From DATKQI01 sp035532755 (lineage in GTDB: Bacteria > Pseudomonadota > Alphaproteobacteria > Acetobacterales > Acetobacteraceae), in NCBI GenBank assembly GCA_035532755.1, contig DATKQI010000372.1:1-13020 (forward strand): 13,020 bases of DNA, written 5' to 3'. The notes beneath the pieces are model-generated. The model worked only from the letters and a program-made list of their open reading frames with translations. It was not told the DNA's origin and did not search any database. Positions 1 to 7,099 of the stretch are shown here, in pieces; positions within the stretch are counted from its first letter, which is position 1, and each line of letters starts with the position of its first letter. Both the position numbers and the translations under genes were made by a program.

Positions 1-662
1 CCACCGAGCATCGAGCGAAACGGGTGCGGGCGGAACTGGGCCAGAGCGACACCGTCACGCGTGCCATCTTCGATGCCGGCTTCAATTCCAGCGGGCGCTT
101 CTACGAGGGCTCGGCGAAGATCCTGGGGATGACGCCGGGCGCCTATCGCGATGGCGGCGCGGGCTCGGAAATCCGTTTCGCCGTCGCCGAATGCTCGCTT
201 GGCGCCATCCTGGTCGCGGCGACCGACAAGGGCGTCGTCGCCATCCAGTTCGGCACCGATCCCGAGCATCTTGTCCACGAGTTGCAGGATCGCTTTCCGA
301 AGGCGACCCTGAAGGGGGCAGATGCGCGGTTCGAGCAGATGGTGGCCCGGGTCGTCGGTTTCGTCGAAGCGCCGCGGCAGGGGCTCGATCTGCCGATGGA
401 TGTCCGCGGCACGGCGTTCCAGCAGCGCGTGTGGCAGGCGCTGCGGCAGATCCCGCTGGGCAGCACCGCGAGCTATGCCGAGGTTGCCCGGCGGATCGGC
501 AACCCGACCTCGGTGCGGGCGGTGGCGCAGGCATGCGCGGCGAACCCGGCCGCGGTGGTGATCCCGTGCCATCGTGTCGTTCGCTCGGACGGCGATCTCG
601 GCGGCTATCGCTGGGGGATCGAGCGCAAGCGCGAACTGCTGCGCCGGGAAGGGGCGCGGTGA
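1..662 (+). CDS. ada: Ada: AraC-type activator / O6-methylguanine-DNA methyltransferase, C-terminal part (5' end off window)
   Basis: The reading frame is open from base 3, so the gene starts before the window. About 219 codons remain of a family that is usually near 350 aa. The first 45 or so residues are the end of the AraC-type DNA-binding domain (second helix-turn-helix, then the G-F-x-S-x-x-R-F-Y pattern). From about base 165 the methyltransferase domain follows, with the R-G-T-A-F-Q-x-x-V-W-Q-A-L-R segment and the active-site P-C-H-R-V-V motif. The acceptor cysteine codon is at 567-569, followed by L-G-G-Y-R-W-G. In this family that cysteine takes the methyl group from O6-methylguanine irreversibly. 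Methylation of an N-terminal cysteine, which is not in view here, turns Ada into an activator. The similarity to E. coli Ada is strong along the whole visible part. The stop codon TGA overlaps the next gene's ATG (TGATG), so the downstream genes are probably co-transcribed and Ada-controlled. The GTG at base 24 is an internal codon, not the start. Confidence 0.95.
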   Translation, partial: TEHRAKRVRAELGQSDTVTRAIFDAGFNSSGRFYEGSAKILGMTPGAYRDGGAGSEIRFAVAECSLGAILVAATDKGVVAIQFGTDPEHLVHELQDRFPKATLKGADARFEQMVARVVGFVEAPRQGLDLPMDVRGTAFQQRVWQALRQIPLGSTASYAEVARRIGNPTSVRAVAQACAANPAAVVIPCHRVVRSDGDLGGYRWGIERKRELLRREGAR

Positions 663-1414
663 TGCGGGGTGCGGCCGGGGCCGCGATGCCACCTTCCGAA
701 TGCAGGTTGGATATCGGCGAACGCGTCGCGCGTCTCGACTGGGCGGCGATGGAAGCCGATCTGGATGCGTTCGGGTGCGCGACCACGGGCCCGTTGCTGA
801 CGGCGGCGGAATGCGCTGGGCTCGCTTCCCAGTACCCGGTCGATCGCCTGTTCCGAAGCCGTGTCGTGATGGCGCGGCACGGCTTCGGGCGTGGTGAATA
901 CAGATATTATGCCTACCCGCTCCCGGACCTCGTGGCCGGGTTGCGCGCCGCGTTCTATCCGCGGCTCGCGCCGCTCGCCAATCGCTGGGAAGCGGCGCTG
1001 GGGCGTGGCGGCGATTATCCGGCGGAGCACGATCGTTTCCTGGACCGCTGCCATGCAGCGGGACAGACGCGGCCCACACCGCTGCTGCTGAAATATGGCG
1101 CAGGCGACTACAACTGCCTGCACCAGGATCTCTATGGCGACCTGTTCTTCCCGCTGCAGGTGGCATTCCTGCTGAGCGTGCCGGGCGAGGATTTCACCGG
1201 CGGCGCGTTCGTGCTGACCGAGCAGCGGCCGCGCATGCAATCCCGCGCCGAGATGGTGCCTCTGACGCAGGGCGAGGGCGTGGTCTTCGCGGTCAACCAA
1301 CGGCCGATGGCGGGCACAAGGGGCACGTACCGGGTGGCGATGCGGCACGGCGTCAGCCGCCTCCAGTCCGGCCATCGGCTGACCGTTGGCATCATCTTCC
1401 ACGACGCGAAATGA
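662..1414 (+). CDS. 2OG-Fe(II) oxygenase family protein between ada and alkB (substrate unknown)
   Basis: A 250-aa non-haem iron, 2-oxoglutarate-dependent oxygenase. The ligand set is visible: H154-x-D156 in the segment C-L-H-Q-D-L-Y-G-D, the distal H229 in R-H-G-V-S, and R239, ten residues later, to bind 2-oxoglutarate. The C-terminal strand H-R-L-T-V-G-I-I-F-H-D-A closes the jelly roll. It has no AlkB nucleotide-recognition lid and is not an AlkB copy. It resembles the conserved but uncharacterised family that I recall as COG3826, often found beside alkB. The ATG at 662 overlaps the ada stop (TGATG) and has a GGAAGGGG ribosome site at about 649-656. An internal ATG at 686 is a weaker alternative. 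Its last bases overlap alkB by four. Context suggests a role in the alkylation response, perhaps repairing a modified base, nucleotide or protein. The substrate cannot be read from sequence. Confidence 0.88.
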   Translation: MRGAAGAAMPPSECRLDIGERVARLDWAAMEADLDAFGCATTGPLLTAAECAGLASQYPVDRLFRSRVVMARHGFGRGEYRYYAYPLPDLVAGLRAAFYPRLAPLANRWEAALGRGGDYPAEHDRFLDRCHAAGQTRPTPLLLKYGAGDYNCLHQDLYGDLFFPLQVAFLLSVPGEDFTGGAFVLTEQRPRMQSRAEMVPLTQGEGVVFAVNQRPMAGTRGTYRVAMRHGVSRLQSGHRLTVGIIFHDAK

Positions 1415-2061
1415 CCGGCGATCTGCTGAGCGGCCTGCGGCACGCGGGCGGGAAGGAGCAGCTCGCCGATGGCGCCGTTCTGCTGCGGGGCTTCGCCTCG
1501 GCGGAGGCCGCTGGGGTGATGGGTCAGCTCGAGCGCGTTCTCGCGACCGCGCCGTTTCGTCGCATGGTTACGCCCGGCGGGCACCGGATGTCGGTCGCGA
1601 TGACCAATTGCGGCCCGTGGGGATGGATCACTGACCGGACAGGTTATCAATATCTTTCCACAGACCCGATGAGCACACGCCCCTGGCCGCCGATGCCCGC
1701 CATGTTCGCAAGCCTTGCCGGGCGCGCGGCCGCCGCCGCCGGGTATACCGGCTTCGCGCCCGATGCCTGCCTGATCAATCGTTACGAGCCGGGCGCGCGG
1801 CTCTCGCTGCATCAGGACAGAAACGAGCGCGATCTGGCAGCACCCATCGTTTCGGTCTCGCTCGGTCTGCCCGCGACCTTCCTGTTCGGCGGCACCGAAC
1901 GCAGCAGCCGCCCGCGCCGCGTCCGGCTGGAAAGCGGTGACGTGGCCGTGTGGGGCGGGCCCAGCCGATTGGCGTTCCACGGCATCGATCCGCTCGCCGA
2001 CGGGGATGATCCCCTGACCGGGCGCTGCCGCATCAATCTCACATTCCGCAAGGCGATGTGA
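1411..2061 (+). CDS. alkB: AlkB: DNA/RNA oxidative demethylase
   Basis: A 216-aa protein, the same length as E. coli AlkB and similar over the whole chain. AlkB uses Fe(II), O2 and 2-oxoglutarate to remove methyl groups from 1-methyladenine and 3-methylcytosine in DNA and RNA, releasing formaldehyde. The iron ligands are H134, D136 (L-S-L-H-Q-D) and H190 (A-F-H-G-I). The 2-oxoglutarate-binding arginines are R207 and R213 in C-R-I-N-L-T-F-R. The nucleotide-recognition lid is present: P-F-R-R-M-V-T-P-G-G, then S-V-A-M-T-N-C-G and an aromatic W72/Y79 pair. The ATG lies inside the end of the upstream oxygenase gene (ATGA overlap) without a clear ribosome site of its own, which points to translational coupling. 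It is the third gene of the ada cluster, so induction by methylated Ada is the likely control. No truncation or missing residue was seen. Confidence 0.97.
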   Translation: MTGDLLSGLRHAGGKEQLADGAVLLRGFASAEAAGVMGQLERVLATAPFRRMVTPGGHRMSVAMTNCGPWGWITDRTGYQYLSTDPMSTRPWPPMPAMFASLAGRAAAAAGYTGFAPDACLINRYEPGARLSLHQDRNERDLAAPIVSVSLGLPATFLFGGTERSSRPRRVRLESGDVAVWGGPSRLAFHGIDPLADGDDPLTGRCRINLTFRKAM

Positions 2062-2145
2062 TTTCGGGAGCAACAATCGGAGCGCGCACCGGCCGGCAGG
2101 CAGCCATTCTCGCCTTCCATTCTTCTCGAACCGGAGCGCCCTTTG
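2062..2145 (+). other. alkB-MFS intergenic gap
   Basis: An 84-bp gap with a pyrimidine-rich stretch (about 2107-2130). It has no hairpin followed by a T run, so no intrinsic terminator was seen, and no convincing -35/-10 pair. Only the GGAG ribosome site at 2133-2136 can be pointed to. Confidence 0.5.
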
Positions 2146-3378
2146 ATGTCTTCCAAACCGCATCCCTCTTTCTCCACGGCGTTTCTACGATTGGCATGGT
2201 CCAATCTCGCAGCCCAACTGGCCGAACAGATCGGGCTGGCGGCAGCACCGCTCGTCGCGGTGCTCGCTCTCGGCGCCAGCGCGGGCCAGACGGGCATTCT
2301 GCAAACCGCGCAGACCCTCCCGTTCCTGCTGCTTTCCATTCCCGCGGGGGTGCTCGCCGACCGGTCATCCCGCCGCCGCCTCATGGCCTCCGCGGAGGGT
2401 GTGCGGGTCGCGTCGTTGATCAGCATCCTGGTGCTCGCCGCACTCGGGCGGTTGAGCCTGCCGCTGCTCGCCCTGCTGGGGTTCATCGGCGCCACCGGCA
2501 CGGTTGCCTACAGCGTGGCGGCGCCATCCCTGGTGCCGGCCCTTGTACCACCGGAATCCCTGGCCGCGGCGAACGGGCGGATCGAGCTGGCGCGCAGTGC
2601 GGCCTTCACGGCCGGCCCCGCCTTGGGTGGCTTGCTGGTGGGCTGGACGGGGGCCGTGCCGGCCTTCGCCGCTGCCGCGGCCTTGTCCATCTGCGCGGTG
2701 ATCCTGCTCGGCGGCTTGCGGGAACCATTTCGCGCGGCGCAGAGGCGGCGCCATATGCTTCAGGATCTGCGCGAGGGCGCGGCTTTCGTGCTGTCGCATG
2801 TGTTGCTGCGGCCGGTTCTGCTGACGGCCGTTTTCTTCAATATCTCCTGGTTCATCCTCCAGGCGATCTATGTGCCCTACGCGATTCACCAGATCGGCCT
2901 GTCGGCCTCCGGGGTCGGCATCACGCTCGGCGCATATGGCGCCGGCATGGTGGTGGGCGCGCTGCTCGCCTCGCGGATTGCCCGCGGGTTGCCGTTCGGC
3001 ACGGTTGTCGCGCTCGGCCCGATCGCGGGGCTGGCCGCGGCCATCCTGATGGCGCTGACCATCTGGATGCCGTCGTTCCCGCTTGCGACGCTCAGCTTCT
3101 TCCTGTTCGGGGTCGGCCCGATCCTGTGGGTGATCAGCTCGACGACGCTGCGGCAGGCCGTCACCCCGGATTTCATGCTCGGCAGGGTCTCGGCCATCAT
3201 CGTGACGGCGACCTATGGCGCCCGGCCGATCGGTGCCGCCATCGGCACCATCGTTGCCAGCGCGTACGGCGTGCGCACGTGCATCATCCTCGCCGCTGCC
3301 GGGTTCCTGGTGCAGGCCGTGATTTTTCTGGTCTCGCCGGTGTCACGCCTGGTGCGGCAGCCCGCAATGATTTCGTAG
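2146..3378 (+). CDS. MFS efflux transporter (EntS-like / DHA3-type)
   Basis: A 410-aa polytopic inner-membrane protein with about 12 hydrophobic segments, the normal length for a major facilitator. The loop between segments 2 and 3 carries the MFS signature (G-V-L-A-D-R-S-S-R-R-R, residues 68-78). An equivalent point near residue 210 has the charged R-R-R-H-M-L-Q-D-L-R-E-G loop that precedes segment 7 in EntS-like exporters. Proteins of this group export enterobactin-type siderophores or drugs using the proton gradient. The substrate here is unknown. The start is ATG at 2146, nine bases after GGAG at 2133-2136; a TTG one codon earlier (2143) is a poor alternative. It lies 84 bp after alkB on the same strand. 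That is far enough for its own promoter, but read-through from the ada operon is possible because no terminator is visible between them. Confidence 0.9.
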   Translation: MSSKPHPSFSTAFLRLAWSNLAAQLAEQIGLAAAPLVAVLALGASAGQTGILQTAQTLPFLLLSIPAGVLADRSSRRRLMASAEGVRVASLISILVLAALGRLSLPLLALLGFIGATGTVAYSVAAPSLVPALVPPESLAAANGRIELARSAAFTAGPALGGLLVGWTGAVPAFAAAAALSICAVILLGGLREPFRAAQRRRHMLQDLREGAAFVLSHVLLRPVLLTAVFFNISWFILQAIYVPYAIHQIGLSASGVGITLGAYGAGMVVGALLASRIARGLPFGTVVALGPIAGLAAAILMALTIWMPSFPLATLSFFLFGVGPILWVISSTTLRQAVTPDFMLGRVSAIIVTATYGARPIGAAIGTIVASAYGVRTCIILAAAGFLVQAVIFLVSPVSRLVRQPAMIS

Positions 3379-3400
3379 CGGGATGGAGCGGGCGCCGCAT

Positions 3401-4036
3401 TCAGCCTGGCGTCAGCCCCGGCCGCCTGAACCGGCTGAACTGGAAGTGCTGAACCGCGCCGCCGGGCGTGTGGTGGGCGTGGTTCAGGCTGTCCAGCAGG
3501 ACGAACCCGGCCCCGAGCTCGGCCGCCAGGGCATCGGGGGCGTAGCGCATCACCGGCAGCCCGCTGCATCGCGGGGGGCCGTCCGGTGCGAAGGTGCCCA
3601 GGATGGCGATGCCGCCCGGCCGCAGGGCCGCGCCCAGAACCGCGCGGTACGCGGCCCTGTCCGCCGCTTCGGTGAGGAAATGGAACACCGCCCGGTCGTG
3701 CCACACGTCATGGACCCGGTCGGGCTGCCAGCGCGTGATGTCCGCCGCGACGAAGCGCAGGGCCGCTGCGCGCGGGCCGAGCCGTTCCCGTGTGCGGATG
3801 AACGCGGCGGGGGCGATATCGAGTACCGTGACGTCGGTGAACCCGTCTTCCAGCAACGCATCCGCCAGGCGCGCGGCGCCGGCGCCCACATCGATGATCG
3901 GACTGCCGGGGCCGGCCACGCTGCGCCGGACAAGCTCCAGCGACACGTCCGGGTGGTCCTGGAACCAGCTCACCTCGGTCTCGGCCTTGGTGGCATAGAC
4001 ACTCTGCCAATGGGCGGCGCGATCGGGATCGCTCAT
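3401..4036 (-). CDS. class I SAM-dependent methyltransferase (substrate unknown)
   Basis: A 211-aa Rossmann-fold methyltransferase. Motif I is I-I-D-V-G-A-G-A-A at residues 47-55. The acidic residue that ends strand 2 is D73 in V-L-D-I-A-P. A-A-D-I-T-R-W (about 98-103) and W-H-D-R-A-V-F-H-F-L (112-121) form the motif III/IV region, and L-R-P-G-G-I-A-I-L-G-T-F follows strand 5. The short N-terminal part (H-W-Q-S-V-Y...T-E-V-S-W-F-Q) and the late R-C-S-G-L-P-V-M-R-Y segment are typical of small stand-alone proteobacterial methyltransferases, usually annotated only at family level. It is convergent with the MFS gene, with 22 bp between the stop codons, and divergent from map. It therefore looks like a single-gene unit whose promoter lies in 4037-4217. 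No strong ribosome site precedes the ATG. No partner gene suggests a substrate. Confidence 0.88.
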   Translation of the reverse strand: MSDPDRAAHWQSVYATKAETEVSWFQDHPDVSLELVRRSVAGPGSPIIDVGAGAARLADALLEDGFTDVTVLDIAPAAFIRTRERLGPRAAALRFVAADITRWQPDRVHDVWHDRAVFHFLTEAADRAAYRAVLGAALRPGGIAILGTFAPDGPPRCSGLPVMRYAPDALAAELGAGFVLLDSLNHAHHTPGGAVQHFQFSRFRRPGLTPG

Positions 4037-4135
4037 CGCGGGGGACCCTGCTGCTGCGGCGGGCCGATCCTATCGCATCGCCGGGCGCATGGCAGCCCGC
4101 CGGCCGCACAGGGCCGTGGGGCCGCGGCTGCCCTT

Positions 4136-4149
4136 GCGCCGGCCGGCGC
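4136..4149. repeat. 14-bp perfect GC palindrome in the divergent methyltransferase/map promoter region
   Basis: GCGCCGGCCGGCGC reads the same on both strands. It lies in the 181-bp divergent region, about 70 bp before the map start. It could be an operator or a hairpin in the map leader, but in DNA this rich in G and C a short CG palindrome can arise by chance. Confidence 0.35.
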
Positions 4150-4204
4150 GGCTGAGCATGTTCCTGGCATTACCGGCCGCATCGCGCGGCGGGCGGGCAT
4201 GGTC

Positions 4205-4210
4205 GAGGAA
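4205..4210 (+). promoter_or_regulatory. ribosome binding site that fixes the map start
   Basis: GAGGAA lies seven bases before the ATG at 4218. The same frame stays open upstream to 4089 and has another ATG at 4158, but neither upstream start has a comparable site. The upstream codons also read as arginine-rich sequence unlike any aminopeptidase N-terminus. Confidence 0.7.
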
Positions 4211-4217
4211 GCAGGCG

Positions 4218-5018
4218 ATGGACGGCGAGGCCGACGCACGGCGCATCACGATCCACAATTCCGGGGATTTCGCGGGCATGCGCGCGGCCGGCCGGCTGGC
4301 CGCCGAGACGCTGGACATGATCACCCCGCATGTGCGCCCGGGCGTGACCACGGCCGCGCTCGATCGGCTGTGCCACGATTTCATCGTCGCCCACGGCGCG
4401 GTGCCGGCGCCGCTGCAGTATCGCGGCTATCCAAAATCCATCTGCACCTCGATCAACCACGTGGTCTGCCACGGCATTCCGGGCGAGCGGGTGCTGGAGG
4501 CGGGGGACGTGCTCAACATCGACGTGACGGTGATCCTGGACGGCTGGCATGGCGATTCGAGCCGGATGTACGCGGCCGGAGAGCCAAGCACGCGGGCCCG
4601 GCGGCTGATGGATGTGACTTATGAATCGCTGATGCGCGGTCTCGCCGCCGTGCGCCCGGGCGCCACGCTCGGCGATATCGGCCATGCGATCCAGGGCTGC
4701 GTGGAGGCGAACCGCTTTTCCGTGGTGCGGGATTTCTGCGGCCACGGCATCGGCCGGCGTTTCCACGAGGCACCGAACGTGCTGCATTTCGGCCGCGCAG
4801 GCGAAGGGCCGGTGCTGAAGCCCGGGATGTTCTTCACGATCGAACCGATGGTGAACGCCGGCCGGCCGGACGTGAAGGTGCTGGACGACGGCTGGACGGC
4901 GGTGACGCGCGATCGCAGCCTCTCCGCGCAGTTCGAGCACATGCTGGGCGTGACGGAGGCGGGATGCGAGATCTTCACCCTCTCGCCGGCCGGTTACACG
5001 AAATGGCCCTATAGCTGA
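4218..5018 (+). CDS. map: type I methionine aminopeptidase
   Basis: A 266-aa cytosolic metalloprotease that removes the N-terminal methionine from new proteins when the next residue is small. All expected active-site residues are present: H85 (V-C-H-G-I-P), metal ligands D102 (N-I-D-V-T), D113 (H-G-D-S-S-R-M), H176 (C-G-H-G-I-G), E209 (F-T-I-E-P-M) and E240 (Q-F-E-H-M), plus H183 (R-F-H-E). Length and order match E. coli Map (264 aa) with no zinc-finger N-terminal extension, so it is the bacterial type Ia form. The start is chosen by the GAGGAA site. It is the first of three genes on this strand (map, radC, epimerase). The map-radC neighbourhood is common in alphaproteobacteria. Whether this is the only, essential map copy cannot be told from one window. 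Confidence 0.95.
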   Translation: MDGEADARRITIHNSGDFAGMRAAGRLAAETLDMITPHVRPGVTTAALDRLCHDFIVAHGAVPAPLQYRGYPKSICTSINHVVCHGIPGERVLEAGDVLNIDVTVILDGWHGDSSRMYAAGEPSTRARRLMDVTYESLMRGLAAVRPGATLGDIGHAIQGCVEANRFSVVRDFCGHGIGRRFHEAPNVLHFGRAGEGPVLKPGMFFTIEPMVNAGRPDVKVLDDGWTAVTRDRSLSAQFEHMLGVTEAGCEIFTLSPAGYTKWPYS

Positions 5019-5026
5019 GCGGCGGC

Positions 5027-5058
5027 GGCCGATACCGGCTTTGCGGCCGGGATCGGCC
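5027..5058 (+). other. strong stem-loop between map and radC
   Basis: An inverted repeat GGCCGAT-A-CCGGC / GCCGG-G-ATCGGCC gives a 7-bp and a 5-bp helix with one mismatch and a six-base loop TTTGCG. It begins nine bases after the map stop codon. No T run follows, so it is not a classical intrinsic terminator. It may protect the map 3' end, attenuate read-through, or sit in the radC leader, since it ends 17 bases before the GTG at 5075. Confidence 0.6.
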
Positions 5059-5074
5059 ATGGCACGGTGCGGTT

Positions 5075-5827
5075 GTGGCCAGACGCATGCGCACATCCGG
5101 AAGTTTTGCCGAAGCGGACAGCCTGCTCGGCGGGCTCGCGCCGGTTCCACCGCCGGGCACCTCCGCCGAGGGTCATCGCCAGCGGATGCGCGCCCGGCTG
5201 CTCTCGGCCGGCCCCGATTCGCTCGCCGACCACGAACTGCTGGAGATGGTGCTGTTCCTCGCGCTGCCGCGCGTGGATACGAAGTCGGTCGCGCGGCTGC
5301 TGCTGGCCCGGTTCGGCAGCTTCGCCGCCGCCATCGCCGCACCCTTGCCCGATCTGCGCCGGATCGAGGGCATGGGCGAGGCGGGTGCTGCCGCATTGAA
5401 GACGGTGCAGGCGGCCGCCCTGCGGCTTGCGCGAAGCGAGATCATGGATCGTCCGGTGCTGGCGAGCTGGGACCGGCTGATGGATTACCTCACCGCCTCT
5501 CTGGCGCGCGAGCGCATCGAGCAGTTCCGCGTGCTGTTCCTGGACAATCGCAACCGGCTGCTGGCCGACGAGATGCAGGCGCGCGGCACGGTCAACCACA
5601 CGCCGGTCTATCCGCGCGAAGTGGTGAAACGCGCGCTGGAACTGCACGCCACGGCGCTGATCCTTGTGCACAACCACCCGAGCGGCGATCCCACACCCTC
5701 GGTGGACGATATCGCGATGACCCGGGAGATCGTTTCGGCGGCGGGTGCCCTGTCGATCGTGTTGCACGATCATGTCATCATCGGCAACGGCACCTGGACG
5801 AGCTTCCGCAAGGCCGGGCTGCTCTGA
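5075..5827 (+). CDS. radC: RadC family JAMM/MPN+ domain protein
   Basis: A 250-aa protein of the usual RadC build. An N-terminal part holds a helix-hairpin-helix-like stretch (P-L-P-D-L-R-R-I-E-G-M-G-E-A, about residues 90-103). The C-terminal JAMM metalloprotease-like domain has the H-N-H-P-S-G-D signature (H199, H201, with D212 as third ligand) after R-G-T-V-N-H-T and P-R-E-V-V-K-R-A. The name radC comes from an old E. coli repair phenotype that was later disputed. The molecular activity of the family is not established, though the fold suggests a zinc-dependent isopeptidase or nuclease-linked role. The start is uncertain: GTG at 5075 or ATG at 5087 (246 aa), neither with a good ribosome site. 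It lies 56 bp after map and 13 bp before the epimerase gene. No mobile-element genes, which often carry RadC homologues, are near it. Confidence 0.92.
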   Translation: MARRMRTSGSFAEADSLLGGLAPVPPPGTSAEGHRQRMRARLLSAGPDSLADHELLEMVLFLALPRVDTKSVARLLLARFGSFAAAIAAPLPDLRRIEGMGEAGAAALKTVQAAALRLARSEIMDRPVLASWDRLMDYLTASLARERIEQFRVLFLDNRNRLLADEMQARGTVNHTPVYPREVVKRALELHATALILVHNHPSGDPTPSVDDIAMTREIVSAAGALSIVLHDHVIIGNGTWTSFRKAGLL

Positions 5828-5831
5828 CAGC

Positions 5832-5837
5832 GAGGAA
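5832..5837 (+). promoter_or_regulatory. ribosome binding site of the epimerase gene
   Basis: GAGGAA three bases before the ATG at 5841 (GAGGA-to-ATG spacing four). The frame is open further upstream into radC, but this site and the conserved N-terminus support 5841. Confidence 0.6.
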
Positions 5838-5840
5838 CGG

Positions 5841-6842
5841 ATGGGCCAGCACGTTTTCTTCTGCATCGACGCGCATACCTGCGGCAACCCCGTGCGGGTG
5901 GTGGCCGGCGGCGGCCCGGCGCTGCCGGCGGTGCCGATGGCCGAGAAGCGCCAGATCTTCCTGCGGCAGCACGACTGGGTGCGCCGGGCGCTGATGTTCG
6001 AGCCGCGCGGGCATGACGTGATGTCCGGCTCCATCCTCTACCCGTCCACGCGGGCGGATTGCGATATCGGCGTGCTGTTCATCGAGGTGAGCGGGTGCCT
6101 GCCGATGTGCGGGCACGGCACCATCGGCACGGTGACGGCGGCGATCGAGGCGGGGCTGGTCACCCCCGCGCGCGAGGGCGAGATGGCGATCGAGGCGCCG
6201 GCGGGGCGCGTGGCGGTGGAGTACCGCCGGGAGGGGCGGTTCGTCGAGGAGGTGCGGCTGTTCAACGTGCCATCCTACCTGCACGCGGCGGGGGCACGCA
6301 TCGACGTGCCGGGGCTGGGCGAGATCGTGTTCGATGTGGCCTATGGCGGCAATTTCTACGCGATCATCGAGCCGCAGCCGAACTGGAAGGGCCTGGATGC
6401 GACATCCGCCGGGGAGATCCAGCGGCTCAGCCCGCTCGTGCGCGCGGCGGCACGGAAGGCGGTGGAGGCGGTGCACCCGGAGGATCCGCGCATCAGCGGG
6501 GTGAGCCACGTGATGTGGACCGATGCGCCGCGCAATGCCCGCGCCCATGCCCGCAACGCCGTGTTCTACGGGGAGAAAGCGATCGACCGGTCGCCCTGCG
6601 GCACCGGCTCCTCGGCGCGGATGGCGCAGCTTGTGGCAAAAGGGCGGCTGGCGGTGGGGGCGACGTTCATCCATGAGAGCATCATCGGCACGATGTTCGA
6701 TTGCCGGGTGGAAGCCGCGGCGACAGTGGGCGGGCATGGCGGCATCCTCCCCTCGGTCGCCGGCTGGGCGCGGGTGACCGGGCACAACACCATCTTCGTG
6801 GACGACCGGGATCCGCTGGCGCACGGGTTCCAGTTGCTGTGA
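5841..6842 (+). CDS. proline racemase family protein, probable 4-hydroxyproline 2-epimerase
   Basis: A 333-aa cofactor-independent epimerase. Two catalytic cysteines act as acid and base on opposite faces of the substrate, and both are present: C90 in M-C-G-H-G-T-I-G and C253 in S-P-C-G-T-G-S-S, with D249 four residues before the latter. The second cysteine separates it from trans-3-hydroxyproline dehydratases, which have threonine there. The N-terminus (I-D-A-H-T-C-G-N-P-V-R-V-V-A-G-G) and the length fit bacterial 4-hydroxyproline 2-epimerase, which turns trans-4-hydroxy-L-proline into cis-4-hydroxy-D-proline. Proline racemase activity cannot be excluded. It starts 13 bp after radC and is probably read on the same transcript, although the two have no obvious shared function. 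A DadA-like dehydrogenase that could take the D-product is encoded at 8978-10207 on the other strand. The deaminase and semialdehyde dehydrogenase of the pathway are not in the window. Confidence 0.88.
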   Translation: MGQHVFFCIDAHTCGNPVRVVAGGGPALPAVPMAEKRQIFLRQHDWVRRALMFEPRGHDVMSGSILYPSTRADCDIGVLFIEVSGCLPMCGHGTIGTVTAAIEAGLVTPAREGEMAIEAPAGRVAVEYRREGRFVEEVRLFNVPSYLHAAGARIDVPGLGEIVFDVAYGGNFYAIIEPQPNWKGLDATSAGEIQRLSPLVRAAARKAVEAVHPEDPRISGVSHVMWTDAPRNARAHARNAVFYGEKAIDRSPCGTGSSARMAQLVAKGRLAVGATFIHESIIGTMFDCRVEAAATVGGHGGILPSVAGWARVTGHNTIFVDDRDPLAHGFQLL

Positions 6843-6852
6843 CGGGGCGCCA

Positions 6853-7012
6853 TCAGATGTGGCGGATGCCGAAGGCCCCGCGCCGCATGCCCGCCAGCGA
6901 CGCGGCCTGAATCAGCAGGCGGCCAACCGCCCACCGATTCGCCCCAGCGGCGCCCCGCGAGGGTGGCCGCCAGAATCAGCGCCGGCGTGACCGCCAATTT
7001 CAGTGCGAGCAT
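6853..7012 (-). pseudogene. probable remnant of a small integral membrane protein gene
   Basis: Reading from an ATG at 7012 on the minus strand gives about 30 residues that look like a real membrane-protein N-terminus: M-L-A-L-K-L-A-V-T-P-A-L-I-L-A-A-T-L-A-G-R-R-W-G, then E-S-V-G-G-W. I recall this beginning from hypothetical alphaproteobacterial membrane proteins that continue in the style L-V-G-L-P-L-T-S-G-P. Here the frame degenerates into Pro/Arg-rich sequence near base 6923. One frame over, a second plausible tail (R-L-L-I-Q-A-A-S-L-A-G-M-R-R-G-A-F-G) runs to a TGA at 6853-6855. A large internal deletion or a fusion of two broken genes would explain this. No ribosome site precedes the ATG. 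The identification rests on memory of the family pattern, so confidence is limited. Confidence 0.4.
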
Positions 7013-7084
7013 GGAGCGGGTGGGGTGAAGGCGGCCGGGAGATACAACTCAGGGTAATGCCGGGTGTCGCTCATGGAGACTCCA

Positions 7085-7099
7085 CTCAATATTGTTGAG
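7085..7099. repeat. short AT-rich inverted repeat in the leader of the small secreted protein gene
   Basis: CTCAA-TATTG-TTGAG, which contains the perfect octamer palindrome CAATATTG. It lies about 120 bp upstream of the ATG at 7215 in an otherwise GC-rich stretch. It could be an operator or a small hairpin. There is no independent support. Confidence 0.3.

Noticed and set aside
2058..3452. 464-codon frame overlapping the MFS gene on the same strand
   Set aside because: It is arginine/glycine-rich and lacks membrane segments. The MFS frame has the signature motif, a ribosome site and the expected length.
4089..4217. N-terminal extension of the methionine aminopeptidase by 43 codons
   Set aside because: The extension is arginine-rich and lacks a ribosome site, whereas GAGGAA lies seven bases before the ATG at 4218, which gives the normal family length.
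5075..5827. RadC as a sign of a mobile or anti-restriction island
   Set aside because: No integrase, transposase, phage or plasmid gene is nearby. The neighbours are housekeeping map and a metabolic epimerase, and base composition does not change.
6843..6880. Possible terminator after the epimerase gene
   Set aside because: CGGGGC/GCCCCG can pair only over a 26-base interior with partial helices, and no T run follows.
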